From contig DAOWGG010000109.1 in assembly GCA_030637565.1 (NCBI GenBank), positions 1-12,655 on the forward strand: a DNA stretch of 12,655 nucleotides, read 5' to 3'. The translations under genes were made by a program, and so were the position numbers. Positions within the stretch are counted from its first letter, which is position 1; the number at the start of each line of letters is the position of its first letter. The notes beneath the pieces were generated by a model, which was given only the letters and a program-made list of their open reading frames with translations, had not been told where the DNA came from and ran no database searches. Source of the stretch: Candidatus Peregrinibacteria bacterium (GTDB taxonomy: Bacteria > Patescibacteriota > Gracilibacteria > UM-FILTER-43-11). Below are positions 6,156 to 12,655 of this stretch, in pieces.

Positions 6156-7009
6156 TGAAATTAATTAAAAAAAATAAAAGGGGTGAAACAATTTTAGAAA
6201 CTATTATTGCAATGGTGATTTTGGCAGTAGGAGTAACAACCGCTGGAGCAATTATCGGTTATTCATTAAGAAATATGAATGGATCAAAGAATCGAATCAT
6301 TGCAATCAATATTGCAAGGGAAGGTGTTGAAGCCGTTCGAAATATTCGCGACACCAATTGGCTTAAGTATAATAGTCGACGACGAGTTTGCTGGAATCAT
6401 ATGCCAGAAATTGACCCAGAAATTGGATGTGATGGAAGTACCCCAATCCAGCCAGGGCGTTACTTAATTTATAAACAAGCCGAAACGGAACGTTGGATAT
6501 TAACCGAATATGAGATAAGGGATGATGAATTCAATAACACCACTATTCCTGATGCAAAAACAACTGGACTTAATTATTACTACAACACCGACACAAACAG
6601 AACCTACCGAAAGGTAGATGAAAAATGGGAAGATATAGCCACATTACATTTGATGGATATTGATGCCACATGGCTAGACAGCGATGAAGATCATATTTAC
6701 GACAATGATGAAGATCTTTTTAACCACGCATACAATCCCAACGATAATTTGGATAGAGAAACAGTTCATGACTCATTAGGAGAAAAAATTGTTAAAAAAA
6801 CAGCCTTAAAACGAATCATTTCAATCGATTATCTTCAGAACGACGGAGATTTAATATTTGAAGATAATGGATCAACAACAGTCAGCAATTTAGATGATCG
6901 AATGAGAATCACTTCAATCGTCAGCTGGCAGGAAGGAAATCGAAATCCAAGCGTTGAACTTGTCACCCATATAACCGACTATTTAGGAAGAGAAAGTTTT
7001 AACAACTAA
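6155..7009 (+). CDS. Type IV pilus minor pilin, PilV (GspI)-like
   Basis: A 284-residue prepilin with a short 10-residue leader, MKLIKKNKRG, then ETILETIIAMVILAVGVTTA with Glu at +5. The mature chain begins with Glu rather than Phe, as in several PilV-type pilins. The following motif, AREGVEAVRNIRDTNWL (54-70), is one I associate with PilV-like pseudopilins of candidate-phylum bacteria. The C-terminal head includes an Asp-rich stretch at 168-187 (DSDEDH, YDNDED) that could bind calcium, and ends in a beta-rich region (RMRITSIVSWQEG...). PilV-type minor pilins sit near the pilus tip and help start assembly. It is the only one of the four pilins without a repeat in its leader. Start and stop overlap: TAATG with the gene before, and a 31-base gap to the gene after. 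Confidence 0.87.
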   Translation: MKLIKKNKRGETILETIIAMVILAVGVTTAGAIIGYSLRNMNGSKNRIIAINIAREGVEAVRNIRDTNWLKYNSRRRVCWNHMPEIDPEIGCDGSTPIQPGRYLIYKQAETERWILTEYEIRDDEFNNTTIPDAKTTGLNYYYNTDTNRTYRKVDEKWEDIATLHLMDIDATWLDSDEDHIYDNDEDLFNHAYNPNDNLDRETVHDSLGEKIVKKTALKRIISIDYLQNDGDLIFEDNGSTTVSNLDDRMRITSIVSWQEGNRNPSVELVTHITDYLGRESFNN

Positions 7010-7040
7010 TCAAAAGCTACCCGAAAAGATAAAAAAAAAT

Positions 7041-10000
7041 ATGAAAAAGAAGATTAAAAATATTAGGAATAAAAATAGAGTAAATTTTTTCAAATTTTTT
7101 CAAATTTTTTCAAAGAAGAAAGGATTCACCATTATCGAGCTCTTAATGGCAACAATTATTTTAGCCATATTAGTGATGTCTGCTGCGGGAGTTTATACTA
7201 ATTTTTATAATTCAGTACGAAATTTAAAAGCAGCCAACCTAGTTTATGAAGAAGCTCGATTTACAATGGAAAGAATTGTGAAGGAGGTAAGAAGCGGCAC
7301 GATTGATTATGAAGAGTATTACAACCAAAAAACCAATTTTAGAGGGATTGGAATCAACGAAACCTATGGGCAAAACTATTGTCAGTACAGCCGCCAATTT
7401 TACAACGCAGGGCCAGACAATCAATATGGAACCTTTGATGATGCGAGCACAGGACAAAGAAGGGATGGAGTTCCCCCTCCTATCGAGGATAAAATTCAGG
7501 ACAAACTCTACCTAATCAGTCCGAGTGGAACACAGAGAACTTACATTCGTCGAATTGAAATGGACGATGGATTTGGAAATATCATCGGGAAAATCGCCAT
7601 GCTAAAGTTAGTCGGAAAAGATTGTGGAATTGATCAAATGTGCAGTAAGGAGACTCAAAATGGCTGCCCTCGAGACAGCGGAGAGGGAGATGGCCTCATT
7701 GATACTTGGGAATGCGAATCGGGTTTTGACTGTAAATTTCAAAATATAGAAAAACCATTGCCATTAGACTGCAGTGGTCAAATTAAAGTGATTCGAGATA
7801 ACCCCGATGACATTGAAGACAGTAGTTTTGTTGATATCACACCAAACTCACTGGATATTACGAATTTAAAATTCATCATTACTCCACAAGATGATCCACA
7901 CAAAGCCTACCTAGATCCAACCACCCAAATTCAACCCCACGTTACAATTAAGGTAAATGCACGTGCCAATCCAAAAATTGCGAATAGCTTCAAAGGAAGT
8001 ACTCCATCCATCCCATTAGAATCAACCATTTCAGCACGAGCCTTCACCCCCGTAATCACCGAATGTAACTTACAGGAATGTATTGATGGAGACACAAAAT
8101 CATGCAGTGCTCAAGGAAGCTTATTAAGTGGAGCCGTTCGAGTTTGTACTCAAGGAATCTGGCCCATTTGTGACACAGACAATTATGAACAAACCGCTGC
8201 AAATAACATCACAGCAGGGTTGGTCATTCCAACAAGAATGGAGCTTAACGGTGATATTGTTCCAAGTAATACAACGGCAGGAGGCTTAGACGATGAATCT
8301 CCCTTTGCTACTGAAGGCGGAAGAACTTTTTATGAAGAACAGAATGAAGTAGGCTCTTGTAGTGATGGTAGTTTTGATGAAAATGACATTATTCTCTGTA
8401 AGCAAAGGCGTTGCAGTGACGGAGTCGATAACGACGGAAATGGAGTAACGGATGCTAAAGATCCAACTTGTTTATTCCAAATTTGCAACAATGGATTTTT
8501 AGATCCTGGAGAAGAATGTATTGATGTAGGTGGTATTTGTATCTTCCGGCAAAAAACTATCAATGAAACTGGAAACAATTGCTACGACGGTTATGATAAT
8601 GACTGTAATTACAATCCAGACAATCCAGCAACACCTGAAGATGAAAGCTTAGGAACGGGTGCTGATGAATTTGATCAAAGCTGTGTCGACTATATGTGTG
8701 CCAACGGCGAACTGGACCCAAGAATCCTCAATCCATTTGTAAAACCCGACTATTCACCAAAAAATTATCTTCTGGGAGCTGAAGATTTTGATCGAAGTAA
8801 TGAATTCGATGAAAAATGCATCGATATCGGAGGGCTTTGTGATAACGAAACAATTCCAAATGAAGATCATAAATTCCAAGAGGAAGTGGATGCCTTATGC
8901 TTTGATAATTGGGATAACGACTGCGATTATGACGAGCTCACCAACGAAGAAGGTGCCGACGAATTTGACTCCGCCTGCCGAACAACGATATGTAGCAATA
9001 ACACAAAAGACTGTGAGCTTGCCCCATCAGACTACGGATTACTAGATGACAATTCAAAGGGCTATTTAATGGATTATAATAAAGATATTTTATGTGAACT
9101 GTTTGACACTGACAATGACGAACAATGTATCGATGCAGGAGGATTATGTGGAGAAGTTCCACTTCAAGAGTTTATTTACGAAAACATATTGAGTGATGGT
9201 AGTGTTTGTTTTGATGGATTAAATCAGGATTGTGATGAATTCGCTGATCAGGAAGATGAGGATTGTTGCCCAGATATAGATAGTGATGGTGCAAGCGCCT
9301 TGATTTCTGGAGTTTGCGAACCCGACCCATCATCAGGAGGAGGGATTGAAAATGATCCTGGCGAAATCGACTGTAACGACTACGGGATATTTAATGATAA
9401 TCCAAGTCTATCTGGTGGAAATATAAAGCCCGGACAAATTGAAATTTGTGACGATACTAGGTATCCAGAAAATTATCCTATTTTTACAAGGAATGGAGTG
9501 GAATTTAACTTAAGAAGTAAGCCTGTCGACAATAACTGTAGTGGGGTTAATGATTTATATCCAAGCTTAAGTGATAATGGATGGGATCATAGCGACCCTG
9601 CCTGCTGCGTCGACACTGATGGAGATGGATTTGGAATCGAAAGTGCCTATATTTATCAATCGGGCGGAAATTGTGAAGGAAGTGCCATTGGCCTCAATGA
9701 AAGACCTCCTTACGACTGCGACGACTTAAATGTCAATATTCACCCAGGGCTAACTGAGGATACTCCTGAGCTATGTTCTGATGGGCTCAATAACAACTGT
9801 CGATTCATCGAAGCAACCAATACAAAAAGAAAGGATCATATTGATATGTATAGCGATATAGTAGTTGCCTTCAATCTTGAATTATTCGAACCCGAATGCT
9901 GTGATCTAACCGCTATGGAAATTTGTGACGACACAACTAGCTTAAAAGGAGATGGAAGTAATAGTGATGAAAACTGCAACGGATTCGCTGGATTGGATGA

Positions 10001-10430
10001 CCGATATTGCATCGGAAGTTCTGGATTAATGTTTTACGATAATTTTACGAGCAGTCTCTACGTCAATGCAGCTTCAACGGCTTATCATGATTTAACCGCT
10101 GGAACGATTACTATTTCCCCATTAACCGAAGTTTCTCAGACCACCCTAAGCAACCCCGCCCCTATCGACACTAATACCTGTTCTAATGTTGAATCAGCAA
10201 CCATTGGTCATTCTGCCGATAACATTGATCCACCAAATAGTATTGATGTTACTTATGAAGTTTCAAACGATGGTGGAACAACCTATGAACCTTACATCGA
10301 AGGAATTGGAAATCCTCATATTTTCATCTCCGCTGGAGTAAGTCTTCGATGGCAAGCCACCTTAACTGGAAATGGCATTGATACTGCGCCAATCTTAAAC
10401 GACATTACTTTAGACTTTACCTGTAATTAA
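7041..10430 (+). CDS. Giant PilW-like minor pilin with Cys/Asp-rich MopE-like repeats
   Basis: An 1129-residue prepilin, several times longer than ordinary PilW/GspJ. The leader of 28 residues ends in KKKG, followed by FTIIELLMATIILAILVMSA with Glu at +5. The helix continues with YEEARFTMERIVKEVRSGTIDYEEYY (69-94), typical of PilW-like proteins, and a pilin head extends to about 340. Residues 342-377 carry a four-to-five-Cys motif (GDTKSC ... VCTQGIWPIC). Residues 440-703 contain tandem repeats of about 100 residues, each with CxDxxDND and CIDxGGxC. Residues 742-922 contain two MopE-like putative metal-binding units (DTDGDGFG, YDCDDLN, LCSDGLNNNC). Residues 995-1129 form a beta-rich end domain (YEVSNDGGTTYEP, LRWQATLTG). 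I count 54 Cys, so an oxidising exterior and many disulfides are expected. It probably sits at the pilus tip as an adhesin or sensor (inference). Confidence 0.85.
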   Translation: MKKKIKNIRNKNRVNFFKFFQIFSKKKGFTIIELLMATIILAILVMSAAGVYTNFYNSVRNLKAANLVYEEARFTMERIVKEVRSGTIDYEEYYNQKTNFRGIGINETYGQNYCQYSRQFYNAGPDNQYGTFDDASTGQRRDGVPPPIEDKIQDKLYLISPSGTQRTYIRRIEMDDGFGNIIGKIAMLKLVGKDCGIDQMCSKETQNGCPRDSGEGDGLIDTWECESGFDCKFQNIEKPLPLDCSGQIKVIRDNPDDIEDSSFVDITPNSLDITNLKFIITPQDDPHKAYLDPTTQIQPHVTIKVNARANPKIANSFKGSTPSIPLESTISARAFTPVITECNLQECIDGDTKSCSAQGSLLSGAVRVCTQGIWPICDTDNYEQTAANNITAGLVIPTRMELNGDIVPSNTTAGGLDDESPFATEGGRTFYEEQNEVGSCSDGSFDENDIILCKQRRCSDGVDNDGNGVTDAKDPTCLFQICNNGFLDPGEECIDVGGICIFRQKTINETGNNCYDGYDNDCNYNPDNPATPEDESLGTGADEFDQSCVDYMCANGELDPRILNPFVKPDYSPKNYLLGAEDFDRSNEFDEKCIDIGGLCDNETIPNEDHKFQEEVDALCFDNWDNDCDYDELTNEEGADEFDSACRTTICSNNTKDCELAPSDYGLLDDNSKGYLMDYNKDILCELFDTDNDEQCIDAGGLCGEVPLQEFIYENILSDGSVCFDGLNQDCDEFADQEDEDCCPDIDSDGASALISGVCEPDPSSGGGIENDPGEIDCNDYGIFNDNPSLSGGNIKPGQIEICDDTRYPENYPIFTRNGVEFNLRSKPVDNNCSGVNDLYPSLSDNGWDHSDPACCVDTDGDGFGIESAYIYQSGGNCEGSAIGLNERPPYDCDDLNVNIHPGLTEDTPELCSDGLNNNCRFIEATNTKRKDHIDMYSDIVVAFNLELFEPECCDLTAMEICDDTTSLKGDGSNSDENCNGFAGLDDRYCIGSSGLMFYDNFTSSLYVNAASTAYHDLTAGTITISPLTEVSQTTLSNPAPIDTNTCSNVESATIGHSADNIDPPNSIDVTYEVSNDGGTTYEPYIEGIGNPHIFISAGVSLRWQATLTGNGIDTAPILNDITLDFTCN
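7082..7111 (+). repeat. Three exact 10-base tandem repeats in the PilW-like leader
   Basis: Three perfect copies of AAATTTTTTC follow one another and a fourth begins (AAA). Each contains a T6 run. They encode the NFFKFFQIFSK part of the leader, before the prepilin cleavage site. No in-frame ATG, GTG or TTG lies between the repeat and the cleavage site, so ATG 7041 and translation through the repeat are required. Gain or loss of one unit would shift the frame. Confidence 0.93.
8517..9149 (+). repeat. Protein-level ~100-residue tandem repeats in the PilW-like protein
   Basis: The motif CIDxGGxC recurs at residues 493-500, 593-600 and 696-703 (spacings 100 and 103). The motif CxDxxxxDC recurs at 514, 620 and 723 (spacings 106 and 103). 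Segments such as ADEFDQSC and ADEFDSAC occupy equivalent places. The DNA copies have diverged, so the duplication is not recent. Confidence 0.75.
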
Positions 10431-10434
10431 GCCA

Positions 10435-11664
10435 ATGAAAATTAGAATTTTAAAATTGATTGGAAATTGGAAATTGGAAATTGGAAATTCCCGAAGAGGA
10501 GTTTCCCTACCACTAGTAACAGGGCTCGTCGCCCTCCTCATGGTCTCATCGGCAGCCGCCAATGAGCTCGTGATTCGTAATATGCAATCAGTTCAGCGGA
10601 TTGAAGCGAGTAATCGTGCCTATTTAGCAGCAGAAGCAGGCATTGAAGATGCCCTTTATGAGCTCAGCCCTCATTTTGCTGGCTACCAAACCCAACCTTT
10701 TGGTGATTCTGATGTAAGAAGTAATATTTTTGATGAAAGCGGAGATGCTTGCGATGCAGGTGATGGTGGTGACTGGTGTAATGAATGGGTAATTGAAAGT
10801 CGAAGCGGGCAAAATAACTGGGAAGGAAAGTTTTTCCCAAAACAAAAATTAATCATCCAACTTTATAACGACAATAATAATAGTAATGAAGGATTCAATG
10901 CGATCAATGACGGACCTTTTTCTGCAAATGAAATTCAAGCATTAAATAACTTAGGAGTTTTCAAGATCACATTTCGAATGCCTGATGATGTCATAGAGAA
11001 CGGTAAACTTTTTATTGATAACGATCAAGACGGACTACTTAACGAAGATCCTGAAGGAGCCCCCAACCCCATTAATTGTTTTATCGATGAAGACACAGGA
11101 GCATTAGCAAACCCAGAAGACCACGATTGTGATGGGTTGGTGAATGAAGATAGCAGGTATGACCCTGTAATTTTATGGAAACTGACCGATGGAGGAGATA
11201 AAAGCCTAATCCCTATAAAAGGTTGTATGGAAATAAATGATAATCCGGGAACTCAGCCCTGTGAAGATGATTTTGGCCCCACAAGCTCCCCCTTGTACAA
11301 CGAAGGAGCGTATGCAGTACTCATTAACCAAAATACCGATGGGGTTAATGAGAAAGGTGAAATAGAGAGCACTAACAATTTCATAAGTCGTGCCACAGAT
11401 TTTGTAACAGGGAGTCCAAATGCAAAGATTCAATTCGAATTTTTAATCATCGCCCCAATGGAGCATATACAAGGAATAACCCGAGTGGAAATTCCCTATT
11501 TTGAATACGATGTCTATTCCTCAAACAGCACAGATATTCCCTATCCTTATTTCAGCATTAAATCTGATGGCTATTATCGCCAATTCAAACAATCCATCAC
11601 TTCAACCGTCACACCCAAAACCACAACGCCGCTATTCGACTTTACAATCATTCAGCAGGAATAG
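10435..11664 (+). CDS. Type IV pilus minor pilin, PilX (GspK)-like
   Basis: A 409-residue prepilin-like protein. The leader of 22 residues ends in SRRG, followed by VSLPLVTGLVALLMVSSAAANELV. Position +5 is Leu, not Glu, as in GspK-type tip pseudopilins, which cannot pair with a subunit above them. The next helix has QRIEASNRAYLAAEAGIEDALYEL (53-76), close to the PilX pattern. The head carries two DxDxDG loops, DNDQDGLLNED (195-205) and DHDCDGLVNED (229-239), likely calcium-binding, and six Cys. It is the last gene of the pilin set, four bases after the PilW-like gene. ATG 10435 is the annotated start; an in-frame TTG at 10474 within the leader repeat could serve as an alternative, giving a nine-residue leader. 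A PilY1-type gene does not follow; leuS converges 19 bases away. Confidence 0.82.
   Translation: MKIRILKLIGNWKLEIGNSRRGVSLPLVTGLVALLMVSSAAANELVIRNMQSVQRIEASNRAYLAAEAGIEDALYELSPHFAGYQTQPFGDSDVRSNIFDESGDACDAGDGGDWCNEWVIESRSGQNNWEGKFFPKQKLIIQLYNDNNNSNEGFNAINDGPFSANEIQALNNLGVFKITFRMPDDVIENGKLFIDNDQDGLLNEDPEGAPNPINCFIDEDTGALANPEDHDCDGLVNEDSRYDPVILWKLTDGGDKSLIPIKGCMEINDNPGTQPCEDDFGPTSSPLYNEGAYAVLINQNTDGVNEKGEIESTNNFISRATDFVTGSPNAKIQFEFLIIAPMEHIQGITRVEIPYFEYDVYSSNSTDIPYPYFSIKSDGYYRQFKQSITSTVTPKTTTPLFDFTIIQQE
10461..10488 (+). repeat. Four exact heptamer repeats (TGGAAAT) in the PilX-like leader
   Basis: Four perfect contiguous TGGAAAT units (equivalently TTGGAAA). They encode the IGNWKLEIGN part of the leader, the 7-base unit being read in successive frames. 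The array lies ahead of the SRRG cleavage site. One unit more or fewer would shift the frame from the ATG at 10435. Confidence 0.95.
11017..11151 (+). other. Two DxDxDG calcium-loop-like segments in the PilX-like protein
   Basis: Residues 195-205 and 229-239 are two copies of the pattern D-x-D-x-DGLxNED (DNDQDGLLNED and DHDCDGLVNED), 34 residues apart. The pattern resembles the loops of thrombospondin type 3 or dockerin repeats that bind calcium. Binding is inferred from the pattern only. Confidence 0.6.
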
Positions 11665-11683
11665 CTTACCTATTGTTGGCCCA

Positions 11684-12655
11684 CTATCTAACAACAATAT
11701 TAACAAGCTTACCTTTCACATAGATTTTTTTGATGATCTGTTTCCCCTCAGTGTTTCGTTGAATCGCTTCATCGGACATCGCTTTTTCAATGGCATCTTC
11801 TTCGGAAATATCCAAAGGAACCTCCTCGGAACTACGCTTCTTTCCATTCACTGCAAAGACCAACTCAAACGTATTGTCTACCACCAATGAGGAGTCAAAT
11901 TCAGGCCATGGCGCGTAAGCAATTGAATCGGAATGTCCAAGTCTTTCCCACATCTCTTCACCCAAATGAGGAGCAAAAGGAGCAAGGATAAGAACGAGTT
12001 TTTCTAAAGCCTCTTTTGGGATTTCTTTTAACTTCAAAAGTTCATTCGCCAAAATCATCATCTGAGAGATAGCGGTATTAAAACCAAAAGAATCAATATC
12101 CTCACCCACCTTCTTAACCGTTTTATGAACCAATCGATCGATGTCTTCATCAGGCTCTTTATCAACCACATTCCCCTCTTCGAGCAATCGCCACACCTTC
12201 TGAAGGAATCGGAAAGAGCCTTCAATATTTTTCATGCTCCATGGCTTCACCGCGTCAAACGGCCCCATAAACATTTCGTACAAACGAAGAGTATCCGCTC
12301 CATATTGTCGAATCACATCGTCTGGATTCACCACATTCCCACGGCTTTTACTCATTTTTTCTCCATCTTCACCAAGAATAAGACCTTGATTCATCAACTT
12401 CTTAAAAGGCTCTCTATCTCTCAGGAGACCAAGATCAAACAAAACTTTATGCCAAAAACGAGCGTACAAAAGATGAAGCACCGCATGCTCCGCCCCTCCA
12501 ACATACAAATCCACATTCATCCAATATTTTTCATCTTCGGGATTAATAAAATACTTGTCATCATTCGGACTTAAGTAGCGCAAATAATACCAACAACTCC
12601 CACCCCACTGAGGCATGGTATTGGTTTCACGACGCGCCGCACCAGAGCATTTAGG
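11684..12655 (-). CDS. leuS: Leucyl-tRNA synthetase, C-terminal part (5' end outside window)
   Basis: LeuRS charges tRNA-Leu with leucine in the cytoplasm. About 323 C-terminal residues are visible and the frame runs off the window end. The ATG at 12616 is the internal Met of the motif ETNTMPQWGGSCWYYLR, so it is not the start. The visible part has the rest of the catalytic core, with LILGEDGEKMSKSRGNVVNP (KMSKS at 12344-12358), then the helical anticodon-binding domain (NTAISQMMILANELL, LILAPFAPHLGEEMWERLG), and the C-terminal tRNA-binding domain ending KIIKKIYVKGKLVNIVVR-like (TEGKQIIKKIYVKGKLVNIV). Everything seen matches a full-length, functional enzyme. It converges on the pilin operon with 19 bases between and no clear terminator hairpin. 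Confidence 0.96.
   Translation of the reverse strand, partial: PKCSGAARRETNTMPQWGGSCWYYLRYLSPNDDKYFINPEDEKYWMNVDLYVGGAEHAVLHLLYARFWHKVLFDLGLLRDREPFKKLMNQGLILGEDGEKMSKSRGNVVNPDDVIRQYGADTLRLYEMFMGPFDAVKPWSMKNIEGSFRFLQKVWRLLEEGNVVDKEPDEDIDRLVHKTVKKVGEDIDSFGFNTAISQMMILANELLKLKEIPKEALEKLVLILAPFAPHLGEEMWERLGHSDSIAYAPWPEFDSSLVVDNTFELVFAVNGKKRSSEEVPLDISEEDAIEKAMSDEAIQRNTEGKQIIKKIYVKGKLVNIVVR

Noticed and set aside
8330..9160. Extra short reading frames on both strands inside the PilW-like gene
   Set aside because: They lie within a clearly coding frame, have no recognisable domains, and carry no start context; treated as shadows.
12614..12616. ATG 12616 (minus strand) as start of leuS
   Set aside because: It is the conserved internal Met of the TMPQW motif; codons upstream (RRETNT) match LeuRS and stay open to the edge.

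Overview
This AT-rich window (standard genetic code: pgi ends on a functional UGA, and UAA/UAG are also used) looks like chromosomal DNA from a member of the Candidate Phyla Radiation (Patescibacteria). The reasons are gene-dense short operons with overlapping ends, no Shine-Dalgarno sequence before any start, a type IV pseudopilin carrying the AREGVEAVRNIRD-type motif common in such genomes, and short repeats scattered through spacers. A position near Peregrinibacteria is a guess; recoded-UGA lineages (Gracilibacteria, Absconditabacteria) are argued against.

Layout. Positions 1-1550 (+): the C-terminal part of a DsbA/thioredoxin-fold protein, a HIT-family nucleotide hydrolase/transferase, and rsmI (16S rRNA C1402 2'-O-methyltransferase), tightly packed. 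Positions 1552-3282 (-): a secreted coiled-coil M23 (LytM-type) peptidase, meeting rsmI tail to tail with one base between. Positions 3283-3445: a divergent regulatory spacer with promoters on both sides of a 7-nt-periodic repeat block. Positions 3446-4009 (+): ruvA. Positions 4129-11664 (+): one apparent transcription unit, pgi followed by four pilin-like genes whose order (FimT/FimU-, PilV-, PilW-, PilX-like) matches the minor-pilin operon of type IV pili. Positions 11684-12655 (-): the 3' part of leuS, converging on the pilin operon.

How the genes fit together. The four pilin-like proteins probably form the tip/priming complex of a type IV pilus. The PilW-like protein is greatly enlarged (1129 aa). 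It carries about 54 cysteines, three ~100-residue Cys/Asp-rich repeats, two MopE-like putative metal-binding units and a C-terminal beta-rich domain. The other three pilins also carry Asp-rich, calcium-loop-like stretches. No PilY1-type adhesin is in the window, so the PilW-like protein may be the tip adhesin (inference). The DsbA-like protein could help fold such a cysteine-rich surface protein, though it is only a regional neighbour.

The least expected signal is a set of short tandem repeats with a period of 7 nt in both spacers and inside a pilin leader. A 10-nt tandem repeat and a palindromic insert also sit in the cleaved leader peptides of two other pilins. Because 7 and 10 are not multiples of three, unit gain or loss would switch the PilX- and PilW-like genes off or on, making them candidate phase-variable loci. 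No tRNA, rRNA, CRISPR array or insertion sequence was found, and no gene-free stretch exceeds 163 bases.
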